DNA from: Thalassococcus halodurans | GTDB lineage: Bacteria; Pseudomonadota; Alphaproteobacteria; Rhodobacterales; Rhodobacteraceae | Assembly: GCF_900108225.1 (NCBI RefSeq) | Contig: NZ_FNUZ01000004.1 | Location: 248,001 to 312,000, forward strand | Length of the DNA: 64,000 nucleotides | Direction of reading: 5' to 3' | Shown: piece after piece, positions 46,522 to 54,600 of the stretch | Layout of the letters: each line of letters starts with the position of its first letter | How positions within the stretch are numbered: the stretch's first letter is position 1 | Program-made: the position numbers and the translations under genes | The notes under the pieces: generated by a model | Databases searched by the model: none | What the model was told of the DNA's origin: nothing | Seen by the model: only the letters and a program-made list of their open reading frames with translations

Positions 46522-46551
46522 ATGGCCGTCGGCGCAGGTGCTGGCGGCCAT
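46522..46551 (+). terminator. Rho-independent terminator of ychF
   Basis: ATGGCCG and CGGCCAT form a seven-pair stem with a 16-base loop, followed by TTTTCG, about 40 bases after the ychF stop. Confidence 0.7.
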
Positions 46552-46652
46552 TTTTCGTTGGCATTGAGTGTCTGGAATTAAAAATCTTCATCCCGAAAAT
46601 TTTTGACAAAACAGCCTTGTTCCCGCCCGCAGCAATCATTACACGGGTCGAC

Positions 46653-46742
46653 GGAGACGTGGCCGAGTGGTCGAAGGCGCTCCCCTGCTAAGGGAGTAGG
46701 CGGGAAACCGTCTCGAGGGTTCGAATCCCTTCGTCTCCGCCA
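46653..46742 (+). tRNA. tRNA-Ser(GCU)
   Basis: Acceptor arms GGAGACG and CGTCTCC pair fully, with discriminator G and an encoded CCA end. The anticodon stem CTCCC/GGGAG closes a CTGCTAA loop with anticodon GCT. The long variable arm (GGCGGGAAACCGTC region) is typical of serine tRNAs, and GGTTCGAATCC is the T loop. Total length 90 bases. Confidence 0.97.
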
Positions 46743-46822
46743 TCATTTATTGTTTTTATTGGATGAAATCGAACGTTGGCCAATCCGCCCACGAACTATC
46801 CACAGCCTGAAAGGGCCTAGGA

Positions 46823-47737
46823 ATGGCCGAAAACTTCGATTTAGACGACTTCGACAACCCGCCCCCGCCGCCGCAGTATTTGTACAAATACCTCTCTGCG
46901 GAGCGTGTCGGCAACGTCTTGGAGGGTGGAATGGTGCGCTTCACGCCTCTTATGAACACCAACGATCCCTTTGAGGTACGTTCGACGTTCGAAAAGTTGG
47001 TAGGCCCTAAGTTCATTGCGATGCTATCGGAGCAGATGGACACTGTAGTATCCGAGGAAAACGTGCGCGAGATGATCGCGTCGGAACTAAAGAACTATGG
47101 GCTTGGTTTCCTGCCCATAGATGTTGAGCAACAGACGGGGCAGAATCTTCTTACGGCGCTGCGCTCTCGGATGCAGTCTGCCGTTGATACTATGCTTGTC
47201 CCAACCTTCAACGACCCCAAGAACATTGAACGTCTACTCGAAACGTTGGGCCGTGAGTTGCTTTGTTTTTCGCTGTCTGAGCGTATGGACGTGGCCCCGA
47301 TGTGGGCAAACTACGCGGACAACAATGGTGGTTTCGTGGTCGCTTTTGACACCGAACATGAATGGTTCCAGAACCTAAATGACGGAAAGAAGACGCGTCT
47401 TCAAAAGGTGACGTACTTCGATGGAAAAGTTGAGGAACCGTTGGCCAACGTTCAGGCTGCGTTGATTTCTAAGACTACGGATTGGGAACATGAGCGCGAG
47501 TGGCGGCTCTATGTGAAGGAAGATCGGGTAGATAAAATCGTCGGTCATCCCGCTGACCCAATTCATCTGCTGGACTTTCCGCCCGACGCCGTTAATCGCG
47601 TGATTTTGGGGCCGAAAACGCGCCCTGAAATCGCGAACCGTATTCGTGACGCTGTAGCTGACCGGTATCCACATGCACCCGTAATGCGTGCCGTGCCAAA
47701 TCGGCGATCGCATACCTACGACGAAGTGTCAGAATGA
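46823..47737 (+). CDS. DUF2971 domain-containing protein
   Basis: A 304-residue soluble protein. YLYKYLSAERVGNVLEGG, MVRFTPLMNTNDPFE and the later WANYADNNGGFVVAFD with EHEREWRLY are the conserved DUF2971 blocks. The family is widespread in accessory regions, sometimes near defence genes; its activity is unknown. It lies 80 bases behind a tRNA gene, has less GC-biased codons than the core, and is followed by gene-free decayed sequence, all consistent with acquisition at a tRNA site. Confidence 0.82.
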   Translation: MAENFDLDDFDNPPPPPQYLYKYLSAERVGNVLEGGMVRFTPLMNTNDPFEVRSTFEKLVGPKFIAMLSEQMDTVVSEENVREMIASELKNYGLGFLPIDVEQQTGQNLLTALRSRMQSAVDTMLVPTFNDPKNIERLLETLGRELLCFSLSERMDVAPMWANYADNNGGFVVAFDTEHEWFQNLNDGKKTRLQKVTYFDGKVEEPLANVQAALISKTTDWEHEREWRLYVKEDRVDKIVGHPADPIHLLDFPPDAVNRVILGPKTRPEIANRIRDAVADRYPHAPVMRAVPNRRSHTYDEVSE

Positions 47738-48148
47738 AAAGAAACCCCACTTGCGACAGTGAGGACAAACTGGTGTCAGTTTCCCTTAGCACTTAGAAAA
47801 GCTTTGTCAGGCGGCGACGGTTTAGGACGTGCGGCAAACCTCTTGCGCACGGAAGCGGCCCTGGGGCGTGAGCGAATAGAGGGCCGGACAAGACGTTCGT
47901 GTAGGCCAGGTTCAGCAATGAGCCTCCGGCGGCAAAGGTTTTCGTCACGCGTTGCGACCGCGGCGTGATGCCCACAGCAAAGGCAAAGAAAACAAACAAA
48001 GTTCTGTTGGTGGTGGTAATGAGCCGATCAGCGTATTGGCGATTTCGACCTGATATGCGGGTCGTGTCATTTTTCAACCGTTCCGCGGCGCTGTGCCGGA
48101 TGCCTCGTGGCTTAGCTTGCCGCCGTTTGCCAACCACTCTTTGGCGAT
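47738..48148. other. Gene-free, probably decayed region
   Basis: About 400 bases without a convincing gene. Reading frames on both strands are short and of unnatural composition. Its right end contains, in frame on the minus strand, a continuation (EWLANGGKLS and following) of the broken acyltransferase-like gene next to it. No tRNA-derived repeat or integrase remnant was recognised. Confidence 0.5.
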
Positions 48149-48355
48149 TTAGTCCGTGGTGTTCAGCCAGCCGATATAGCCGACGATGGCGTCGTTGCGC
48201 GATGCAATCAAATGCGTGCCATTGTTGATTTGATGCAGTAGGGTGCTGATTGATGGCCCGAATTCGAAAGTGTCAAAGGGCGGATGTTTCGACAGGTAGT
48301 GCGCCAGCAGGCCCAACGAATAGGGGTTCTTGGGAAGCTGCGACATTTCGGTCAT
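48149..48355 (-). pseudogene. Truncated toxin-activating acyltransferase-like gene
   Basis: About 68 codons from ATG (MTEMSQLPKNPYSLGLLAHY) to a TAA. The segment INNGTHLIASRNDAIVGYIG, ending W-L-N, looks like the first part of HlyC-type lysine acyltransferases (compare '...LLTRDNYPVAYCSWA' in HlyC). After the TAA the same frame continues sensibly for about 24 codons (EWLANGGKLSHEASGTAP) before a second stop, so the gene appears broken. Family call is from memory of the pattern and is tentative; a short intact gene cannot be excluded. Confidence 0.45.
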
Positions 48356-48416
48356 ATTCTGGTCTTTCAAATCGGTCTTTTCAAACAAACCACGTGGGGT
48401 CGCAATAGATTGAACA

Positions 48417-48446
48417 TTCCGCTACGTATCTGTCCAGCGGAATGCA
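48417..48446. repeat. Inverted repeat upstream of the truncated acyltransferase-like gene
   Basis: CATTCCGCT and AGCGGAATG form perfect nine-base arms separated by 12 bases, about 60 bases before the ATG of the minus-strand gene and 220 bases before the cyclase gene. Either an operator or a hairpin. Confidence 0.5.
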
Positions 48447-48663
48447 AGAAGACTATTTTGAACGGCAACCGGCGTTGCAAATTCGTGGCGGGATGCCTGC
48501 CGTTTGCGCAAGGAAACGCAGATTTCTTGAGGTTGAGATACATATTTGGCTTTCTTGAAAAGCGAGGCTGCACAAGCCTGAATATTTGTGTCAATGAAGC
48601 TTCGGTGCGCAGATATCTCTGTAGCAAGCTGGTTTTGGATAAGGTGTTTGGAGGGCGCTGTCT

Positions 48664-51600
48664 TTGAACGATCGGCCAGAAATGATTGTTTTCCTGGATC
48701 GCCTCGGCTTGGGGCATCTTGTGGATGTCTTTTTGGCTGAAGACGTCGATGACGACGTGTTCTGGACACTGGGTGAAGCTGAATTTCAGGAACTAGGGCT
48801 GAGCCTTGGTCACCGCAAGAAACTGATCGGCGCGATGGAGCAGGTGGGGCTGGTCACCGAACGCTTTGTCCAGGAAGAGCCACGCGACGGGTTCGAGCTT
48901 CGCAGGCTCAGCGTGATGTTCATCGACATGGTCGGATCGACGCAATTGGCCGAGCGGCTGTCTGCCGATGATATGCATGATCTGCTGCAATCTTTCTTTG
49001 TGACCTGCAGCGACGTGGCGCGGCGGTTTGGCGGATATGTCGCGTCGCTTCACGGGGATGGAGCGCTGGTTCTGTTCGGCTACCCGCGCACGCGCGTTGG
49101 TGATGCAGAGCGGGCCGTGAATGCAGCCATGACCATGCAGACCGACCTGAACGCGCGGAACTACCGTGTGCCCTCGGGTGAAAAGGTCGAGGTCGGGTTC
49201 AGGATTGGTGTGGCCACAGGTCCTGCCATCATCGGCAAATCCGATCAGATCAAAGTCGGTGACGGCCTGCGTATGGTGGGCAACGTGATGAACCGTGCGG
49301 CGCGGCTTCAGAATGCAAGCCCGCCTGGTGGGGTCATGGTCGATGTGGAAACCCAAGGCGACCTGAACAGCCTGTTCGACTTTGACTTCAAGCCAGACGT
49401 TGAAATGAAAGGCATTGAACGCGCGGGGGCCTACCTTCTTGTCGGTCGTCGCCAGAATGCCCGTGCTGCGGGGGCCGATCCCCGTTTGGGCGGCGATGTT
49501 CTGGGCCGCGAGGATGAAACCGAAGCGGTTCAGACGTTCTGGCATGGTGCGGTTTCCGGCAAGCCTGTCCAACTTCTTGTCAGCGGCGATCCGGGCTTGG
49601 GTAAATCCACCTTCCTCGGGCCGCTTGTGACGATGTTTGCGGCGAATAGTGCGCGTATTCATTGGCTGGGTGCCAAACCCGGAGCCGAGAACGCGGCTTT
49701 TGGCCCGGTAAAGGATTATCTGAACGGTCTGATTTCGGCTGAGACAACCCTGTCGGGCAAACCCGAAGCCGCGTTAAAGGCTCTTTTCCCGAAATTCGGT
49801 GAACAAGACCTTGCGCTGGTGACGGGGTTGGTTGGTGTTTCGGACGGAGCTACCGTGCCGCCACAAACCGCCGCGCAGAACCGTGCGAAATTGATTTCGC
49901 TTCTTGCTGACTGGTTTGTCGCGGGCGACGCGCCTGTCGTGATCGTTCTGGAAGACGCCCATTGGTGCGATCCCACAACCCGTGACTTGTTGGCGCTATG
50001 CGCAGAGCGTGCCCAGCAGCGGCGCGTTATGATGATTGCCACGTCGCGGAATGCACACGACGATATCTGGGCGGACTGCCATAATCCGGCATCCTTGCCA
50101 CTCAAACCCCTTGATCGCGAAGCAAGCGAAGCGCTGCTGCTTCGGTCGACAGGCGGTCGTGTGTTGCCCGACACCGTGCGCGAAAAGCTGATTGAACAAT
50201 GTGGCGGCAACCCTTTGATGCTGGAAAGCCTTGCGCGTCCCTTGGCTGAATCCGATCTGGACGGGTTGCATGACGATGTGATCGTACCGCAGACGATCTA
50301 TGCCAGTGTGGCCGAGCGCTTGGATCGGCTTGAGGATGGTCGCAAATTTGCCTCGGCTTTGGCGGTCATCGGAATGAATTGCGATTGCGAAGCAATTGCT
50401 GCGATGCTCGATTGGCCGCTGGCCAAGACCGACGCGGCCTTGGACGAACTTCTGCGCGCAGGGCTGGTTTCCTGCAGTGACAGCAGGGACGATATCGGGT
50501 TCTACCATCAGATTTACCGCGAGGTCGTCTATGAAAGGGTGGTCGGGACCGAACGCAAAAACCTGCACCAAAAGGCGCTTTCGCTGATCGAGGATTTCCA
50601 CCCGGACATTGCCGAAAAGCAGCCGCACGTTTTGGCGGACCATGCCATTGCGGCAGGTGATCCTGTCGTTGCGGTTCCGCTGACCATCGAAGCCGGAGAA
50701 AAGTTTCTGGCTGGCTCATCGCTTTTGGAAGCGGATTACTATCTGGAAAAGGCAATCGCGGGGCTGGACGATCTGCCATCGACCAGCGCGAATAAAATCA
50801 CACGACTTAAGGCTTTGGCGGCGATTGCGTCTGTCAAACGCAGCCGTCTGGGAATTTCCGCGAAAGAAGTGGGTGTCTTGGGCAGGGAGATGCTGTCGCT
50901 TGCAAAAGACGTGGGCGACATGCAGGCAGTGCTTTTGGCATTGAACGGTCTTTATGCGCATTCGCTTGTCGCGGCGGACTACCGTAGTGCGGCTGACTGG
51001 GGCGCGGAATTGTCCGAGGTGTCGCAGCAAACACAGGACCGCCGGTTTTCGATGGTCGGTCGGCGTGCGGTGGGGGTGGTTGCCCTGCACACCGCGCGGT
51101 TTGATGAGGCCGAGGCAGAGCTGCGCGCAGCTTTGGACGCCTACGATGCCAGCAAGGACCTGCATCTGGCGATCGCGCATGGCTATGACCATGCTGAAAT
51201 CTGTGGCGTCTTCCTGTCCTTTACGCTGTGGATGCGCGGCGATTTGCAGGGTGCGCGGGAGTTAAGCCGGTTCTCGGTGGATCATTCGCGCCAGATCGAT
51301 CATGCGCATTCGCTGGCGCAGGCGCTGTCGTTCAGGGCCATGCTTGCCGCTATTGCCGCAGAGGGCGGCGAGATGGCCGAAGCCGGCACCGAGGCCATTG
51401 ATCTTGGTACGCGGTTTGACCTGAAGGTCATGCGCGAAGCTGGCTGGTACTTCCGTGAATCCGCGTGGTTCCTTGCGCGGGGCGAGGCGCTGACGCCGGA
51501 ACAGATGGCAGGTTTACGCGAAGCCGAGGCCGCATTTCTGAAGGTCAATCCGGACAACTATGGCCCTGTGGCCAAATCGTTCATGGCGCGCATCCTGATC

Positions 51601-51945
51601 AGTTCTGGCAAATATGACGAGGCTGCCAGTGAGCTGGACAAGGCCGTCGAGAAAGAGGCACAGACCGGCGAAATCTGGATCACACCAGAGCTGACGCGGA
51701 TCCGAGCGCTGGTGGCGCAGGCCAAAGGTGACAGTGCCGGCGCACGCGAACTGCGGCAAACCGCGTTTGATCGTGCGATCGAAACAGGGGCCAAAACATT
51801 TGCCCTAAGGATCGCCTGCGACATGGTCGAGGCGGACCCCTCGGACGAAACCCGCAACATCCTTTTCGATGCTGCAAACAATATGGTGTCGCTGGATGAA
51901 GGCTGGGATGTGCGGCGTTACGAACGGCTTCGTCTGGCGTCTTGA
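48664..51945 (+). CDS. SAM domain, class III adenylate/guanylate cyclase and ATPase fusion
   Basis: A 1093-residue protein starting at TTG, supported by GGAGGG eight bases upstream. Domains: SAM (about residues 7-62), class III nucleotide cyclase (about 80-260; metal Asp in LSVMFIDMVGST, GDGALVLFGY, and RIGVATGPAIIG), an AAA/NACHT-type ATPase (Walker A GDPGLGKST near residue 308; VVIVLEDAHW near 425), then a long helical, TPR-like region to the end. Such proteins resemble MalT-like STAND switches with a cyclase output. The second messenger and trigger are unknown. The 3' end overlaps the convergent flavoprotein gene by 28 bases. Confidence 0.88.
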   Translation: MNDRPEMIVFLDRLGLGHLVDVFLAEDVDDDVFWTLGEAEFQELGLSLGHRKKLIGAMEQVGLVTERFVQEEPRDGFELRRLSVMFIDMVGSTQLAERLSADDMHDLLQSFFVTCSDVARRFGGYVASLHGDGALVLFGYPRTRVGDAERAVNAAMTMQTDLNARNYRVPSGEKVEVGFRIGVATGPAIIGKSDQIKVGDGLRMVGNVMNRAARLQNASPPGGVMVDVETQGDLNSLFDFDFKPDVEMKGIERAGAYLLVGRRQNARAAGADPRLGGDVLGREDETEAVQTFWHGAVSGKPVQLLVSGDPGLGKSTFLGPLVTMFAANSARIHWLGAKPGAENAAFGPVKDYLNGLISAETTLSGKPEAALKALFPKFGEQDLALVTGLVGVSDGATVPPQTAAQNRAKLISLLADWFVAGDAPVVIVLEDAHWCDPTTRDLLALCAERAQQRRVMMIATSRNAHDDIWADCHNPASLPLKPLDREASEALLLRSTGGRVLPDTVREKLIEQCGGNPLMLESLARPLAESDLDGLHDDVIVPQTIYASVAERLDRLEDGRKFASALAVIGMNCDCEAIAAMLDWPLAKTDAALDELLRAGLVSCSDSRDDIGFYHQIYREVVYERVVGTERKNLHQKALSLIEDFHPDIAEKQPHVLADHAIAAGDPVVAVPLTIEAGEKFLAGSSLLEADYYLEKAIAGLDDLPSTSANKITRLKALAAIASVKRSRLGISAKEVGVLGREMLSLAKDVGDMQAVLLALNGLYAHSLVAADYRSAADWGAELSEVSQQTQDRRFSMVGRRAVGVVALHTARFDEAEAELRAALDAYDASKDLHLAIAHGYDHAEICGVFLSFTLWMRGDLQGARELSRFSVDHSRQIDHAHSLAQALSFRAMLAAIAAEGGEMAEAGTEAIDLGTRFDLKVMREAGWYFRESAWFLARGEALTPEQMAGLREAEAAFLKVNPDNYGPVAKSFMARILISSGKYDEAASELDKAVEKEAQTGEIWITPELTRIRALVAQAKGDSAGARELRQTAFDRAIETGAKTFALRIACDMVEADPSDETRNILFDAANNMVSLDEGWDVRRYERLRLAS

Positions 51946-53285
51946 ACGACGGGCTGCGCTGGGGCCAATGCGCCGATCGAAATCAGATGGTTGATCACGC
52001 CTGGCGCTAAATGCGCGGGGCCGAATTGTGTCAGGCGATGCGCCAAGGTATCCACGTCAGCCGGTTCTGACAGAGCGTGACGTAAGGCATTGGCGTTGAA
52101 CGGGCCGCAGTGGCCAAATCGTGTTTCGGTGTTCCTGACCCTTAATCCGTTGGCCCAAAAGATTTTCTGTGCTGTCAGATGAGGCACCTGCTCGGCGATG
52201 CAATCCAGTTGAAGGGGCGTGCCTTTTTCGATCATCGGCGGTGTCGGTGCGTCCGGCACAACATCCGATTTCCAGAACGGAGTCTGATGCCTGCTTTGAT
52301 CTGCATAGGCCTTGGCGGTTGCATTGATCGCGGCCTCACGGTCCATTTCATGGCGCTGCATCAGATAGCATCGTGCGGCAGCTGCGTCGTCCACGGATGA
52401 TAGAAAGCTTGATGCAGCAGCGACCGCCTGAGCGGCGCTTCTGAATGCGTAGACCAGCCCATGGGACGATATCGGATCACGCGCCAATGCGGCGTCACCG
52501 ATGCAGATCGTGCGCGGTTGCGGCTGTATCTGGTCAATAGCGCTTAGTTCAGCGGGCTGGGGCGGGGCCACACTGTCGATGTTCGAGGTGGCAAGTCGGG
52601 ACATCGCCAGCAGGTCGTGCAAAAGGGTCAGGCGAGATTGGTCGTTCAGTCCGCCCAAATCCTGTGGTGGCATGAAAACCGCGCCTTGGATCTGGCCTTG
52701 GGCGTTCGACGCTGCCCAAACCCATGCGCTTGGCAGTGCTTCGATCAACATCGTCGCTGGGGGCAGAGTTCGGTTCATTGCCTTGAATGGCAACGCAATG
52801 CGGGGTTCGGAAAGGCGGGTTCTGGGTTGGGCAGCGCGGCCTCTTGCATCAAGAATGACCGAGGCTTGGACAGACGTCTGACCACGATCGGACCGGATGC
52901 CAAGGCACCCATCGCCGAGGTCTGTTACTCGTCCTGTCCGGATCGACACGCCAGAGGCCAGTGCATGGGTTTTCAGGCTGGCACGCAGTCGCGCACGATC
53001 CAGCAGGATCGGTGCTGTCGCGCCGAAATCCCGACGCTCATCTTCGGCGCGCCAGATCATTCCCACCGCTTGTGCAGGGGTGATGAAGGCGGGCTGCAAC
53101 GCTGGCAGTAGACCCAGATCGGCCAAGAGCGTCTGGCCGTTTTCCGGAAGGCTTTCGATACGGCCTGCGATGGGCAGAAACGGATCGATCAGAACAACGC
53201 TATACCCGCGTCGTGCCAGAAGCGTGGCAGCCACACAGCCCGAAGGCCCCGCGCCAGCAATGGCTATGTCGTAGTGGTCAGGCAT
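51918..53285 (-). CDS. FAD-dependent monooxygenase-like protein (LodB/QhpG type)
   Basis: A 455-residue flavoprotein. DIAIAGAGPSGCVAATLLAR (residues 6-25) is the FAD loop; CIGDAALARDPISSHGLVYA is the second FAD motif with the GD pair, placing it near tryptophan-halogenase-like proteins. That group includes LodB and QhpG, which oxidise the tryptophan that becomes cysteine tryptophylquinone. An extra C-terminal region from about residue 345 (QTPFWKSDVV onward) is not recognised. It is last in an operon with LodA-like proteins and overlaps the radical SAM gene by eight bases, so cofactor maturation is the likely role. Confidence 0.75.
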   Translation of the reverse strand: MPDHYDIAIAGAGPSGCVAATLLARRGYSVVLIDPFLPIAGRIESLPENGQTLLADLGLLPALQPAFITPAQAVGMIWRAEDERRDFGATAPILLDRARLRASLKTHALASGVSIRTGRVTDLGDGCLGIRSDRGQTSVQASVILDARGRAAQPRTRLSEPRIALPFKAMNRTLPPATMLIEALPSAWVWAASNAQGQIQGAVFMPPQDLGGLNDQSRLTLLHDLLAMSRLATSNIDSVAPPQPAELSAIDQIQPQPRTICIGDAALARDPISSHGLVYAFRSAAQAVAAASSFLSSVDDAAAARCYLMQRHEMDREAAINATAKAYADQSRHQTPFWKSDVVPDAPTPPMIEKGTPLQLDCIAEQVPHLTAQKIFWANGLRVRNTETRFGHCGPFNANALRHALSEPADVDTLAHRLTQFGPAHLAPGVINHLISIGALAPAQPVVQDARRSRS

Positions 53286-54600
53286 CGAACCAATCGGGCT
53301 TTTCCGCCATCATGCGGGCATAGGCCCCCAGCGCGAAATGCAGCCAACCGCGCACGAAATCGCAGGCGGGACGGCCCGCGTGAAGCACCTCGTGGTGGCA
53401 TCCGCCGCCGCACAGCTTGCGCGCCCAGCAAGTTTGGCAGCTATCCTGCGCTGTGACCGTCCGCTGTCGCAGAAAGGTATCGCGTGCTTTGTGATCAATG
53501 CCGCTGTCCAGATCGCCCATTTCGCCTAGCGGGTCGTTCACGAACCGATGGCAGGCCGAATAGGCGCCTTGGGCGTCCACGGCCAGATAGTCGCGCACCG
53601 CCCCGCAGGAATGATCGCGCGCCTTTCCACGGTGGATTTCCTGTAAGGCAGTGGCAAGGTTTGCAAAGGCGTTTGGTCGCCCCGCCAAAGTATCGGCCAG
53701 CCAGTTCTCGCCCGCATCAATCATTGCCCGCAATAACAGCGGCAGATCATCGGCCTGAAGAGCGCCCTTTCCGGTGGGGGACGTCAGCATGGGCGACACG
53801 CCGACCGAGGAGAACCCGAGTTCCGACAGGGCCGCCACTGTTCGTGGGATGTCCAGATTGTTGGGCGTCGCCGTGACGCGGGTAGACAGGGATAGGCGGT
53901 CTTTCAGATCGAACAGGGGGGCAAGCCGTTTTGCGATCCGGTCAAAGCTGCCTTGGCCTCCGTTCATCGGGCGCAACCGGTCGTTGGTTTCGCGGTCACC
54001 GTCCAAGCTGACGGTCACGGCAAAGCGCTGTTCCGCCAGAAAGGCCGCATCCTCTGGCCGCAGCAACGTGCCGTTGGTTGTCATGGAAAAACCAATCGAT
54101 ATCGCACGCGCGGCGGCCCGTTCGCGGGCGTGTCGGACCGAACCCATGATCAGGTCACGCGCCAGCATCGGCTCGCCGCCCATAAAGGCGATCTTAACCG
54201 CACCGCCGGGGGGCGTGCTGTCGATCAGTTGGTCGATCGCCCGTTGGGCGACCTCGGGCGTCATGCGCGTGTCAGGACCACCAAAGGAACCGCCCGCCGC
54301 ATAGCAATAGCCGCAGGCCATATTGCAGGACTGCGACACGGTCAGCGCCAAGGCGCGGACCGGTTGCAGCGTGGTGTCTGGCATAGGCGCAGGCACGCTA
54401 TCCAAGCCCAGTCGTGCCAGTTCCGCCTGCGTCGCGCCGTCACCCTTGGCCAAGGCGCGTGACATGCGCAGGGCGTCCTCCGGTGACAGGCCAAAGACCG
54501 CCGCCTGATCCGCCAACAATAACAGGTCACCCGCCAAATGCGCATGGGCGCTGCGGGGGCGGGACGGGGCAATCAGGTCAGGGATCGCACCATCAGCCAT
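53278..54600 (-). CDS. Radical SAM/SPASM maturase
   Basis: A 440-residue protein. The [4Fe-4S] SAM motif CNMACGYC (Cys92, 96, 99) is followed by a radical SAM core (FMGGEPML, SMTTNGTLL, VSLDGDRETND) and a C-terminal SPASM region rich in cysteines (CGAVRDYLAVDAQGAYSAC; CQTCWARKLCGGGCHHE). The order matches anSME, PqqE and QhpD. An 80-residue N-terminal extension may bind the substrate. Within the operon it probably crosslinks or oxidises residues in one of the LodA-like proteins; this is inference from QhpD in quinohemoprotein amine dehydrogenase. Start overlaps the upstream stop by eight bases. Confidence 0.85.
   Translation of the reverse strand: MADGAIPDLIAPSRPRSAHAHLAGDLLLLADQAAVFGLSPEDALRMSRALAKGDGATQAELARLGLDSVPAPMPDTTLQPVRALALTVSQSCNMACGYCYAAGGSFGGPDTRMTPEVAQRAIDQLIDSTPPGGAVKIAFMGGEPMLARDLIMGSVRHARERAAARAISIGFSMTTNGTLLRPEDAAFLAEQRFAVTVSLDGDRETNDRLRPMNGGQGSFDRIAKRLAPLFDLKDRLSLSTRVTATPNNLDIPRTVAALSELGFSSVGVSPMLTSPTGKGALQADDLPLLLRAMIDAGENWLADTLAGRPNAFANLATALQEIHRGKARDHSCGAVRDYLAVDAQGAYSACHRFVNDPLGEMGDLDSGIDHKARDTFLRQRTVTAQDSCQTCWARKLCGGGCHHEVLHAGRPACDFVRGWLHFALGAYARMMAEKPDWFDA

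Noticed and set aside
47793-48137. Minus-strand frame in the gene-free stretch
   Set aside because: Arg-rich, no similarity recognised; part of the remnant reads better in another frame.
46653-48660. Prophage or integrative element behind tRNA-Ser
   Set aside because: No integrase, no duplicated tRNA 3' end and no phage genes could be found; only signs of an old insertion remain.
48284-48667. Plus-strand frame before the cyclase gene
   Set aside because: Cys/Arg-rich composition, overlaps the acyltransferase-like remnant and the cyclase start, no ribosome site.
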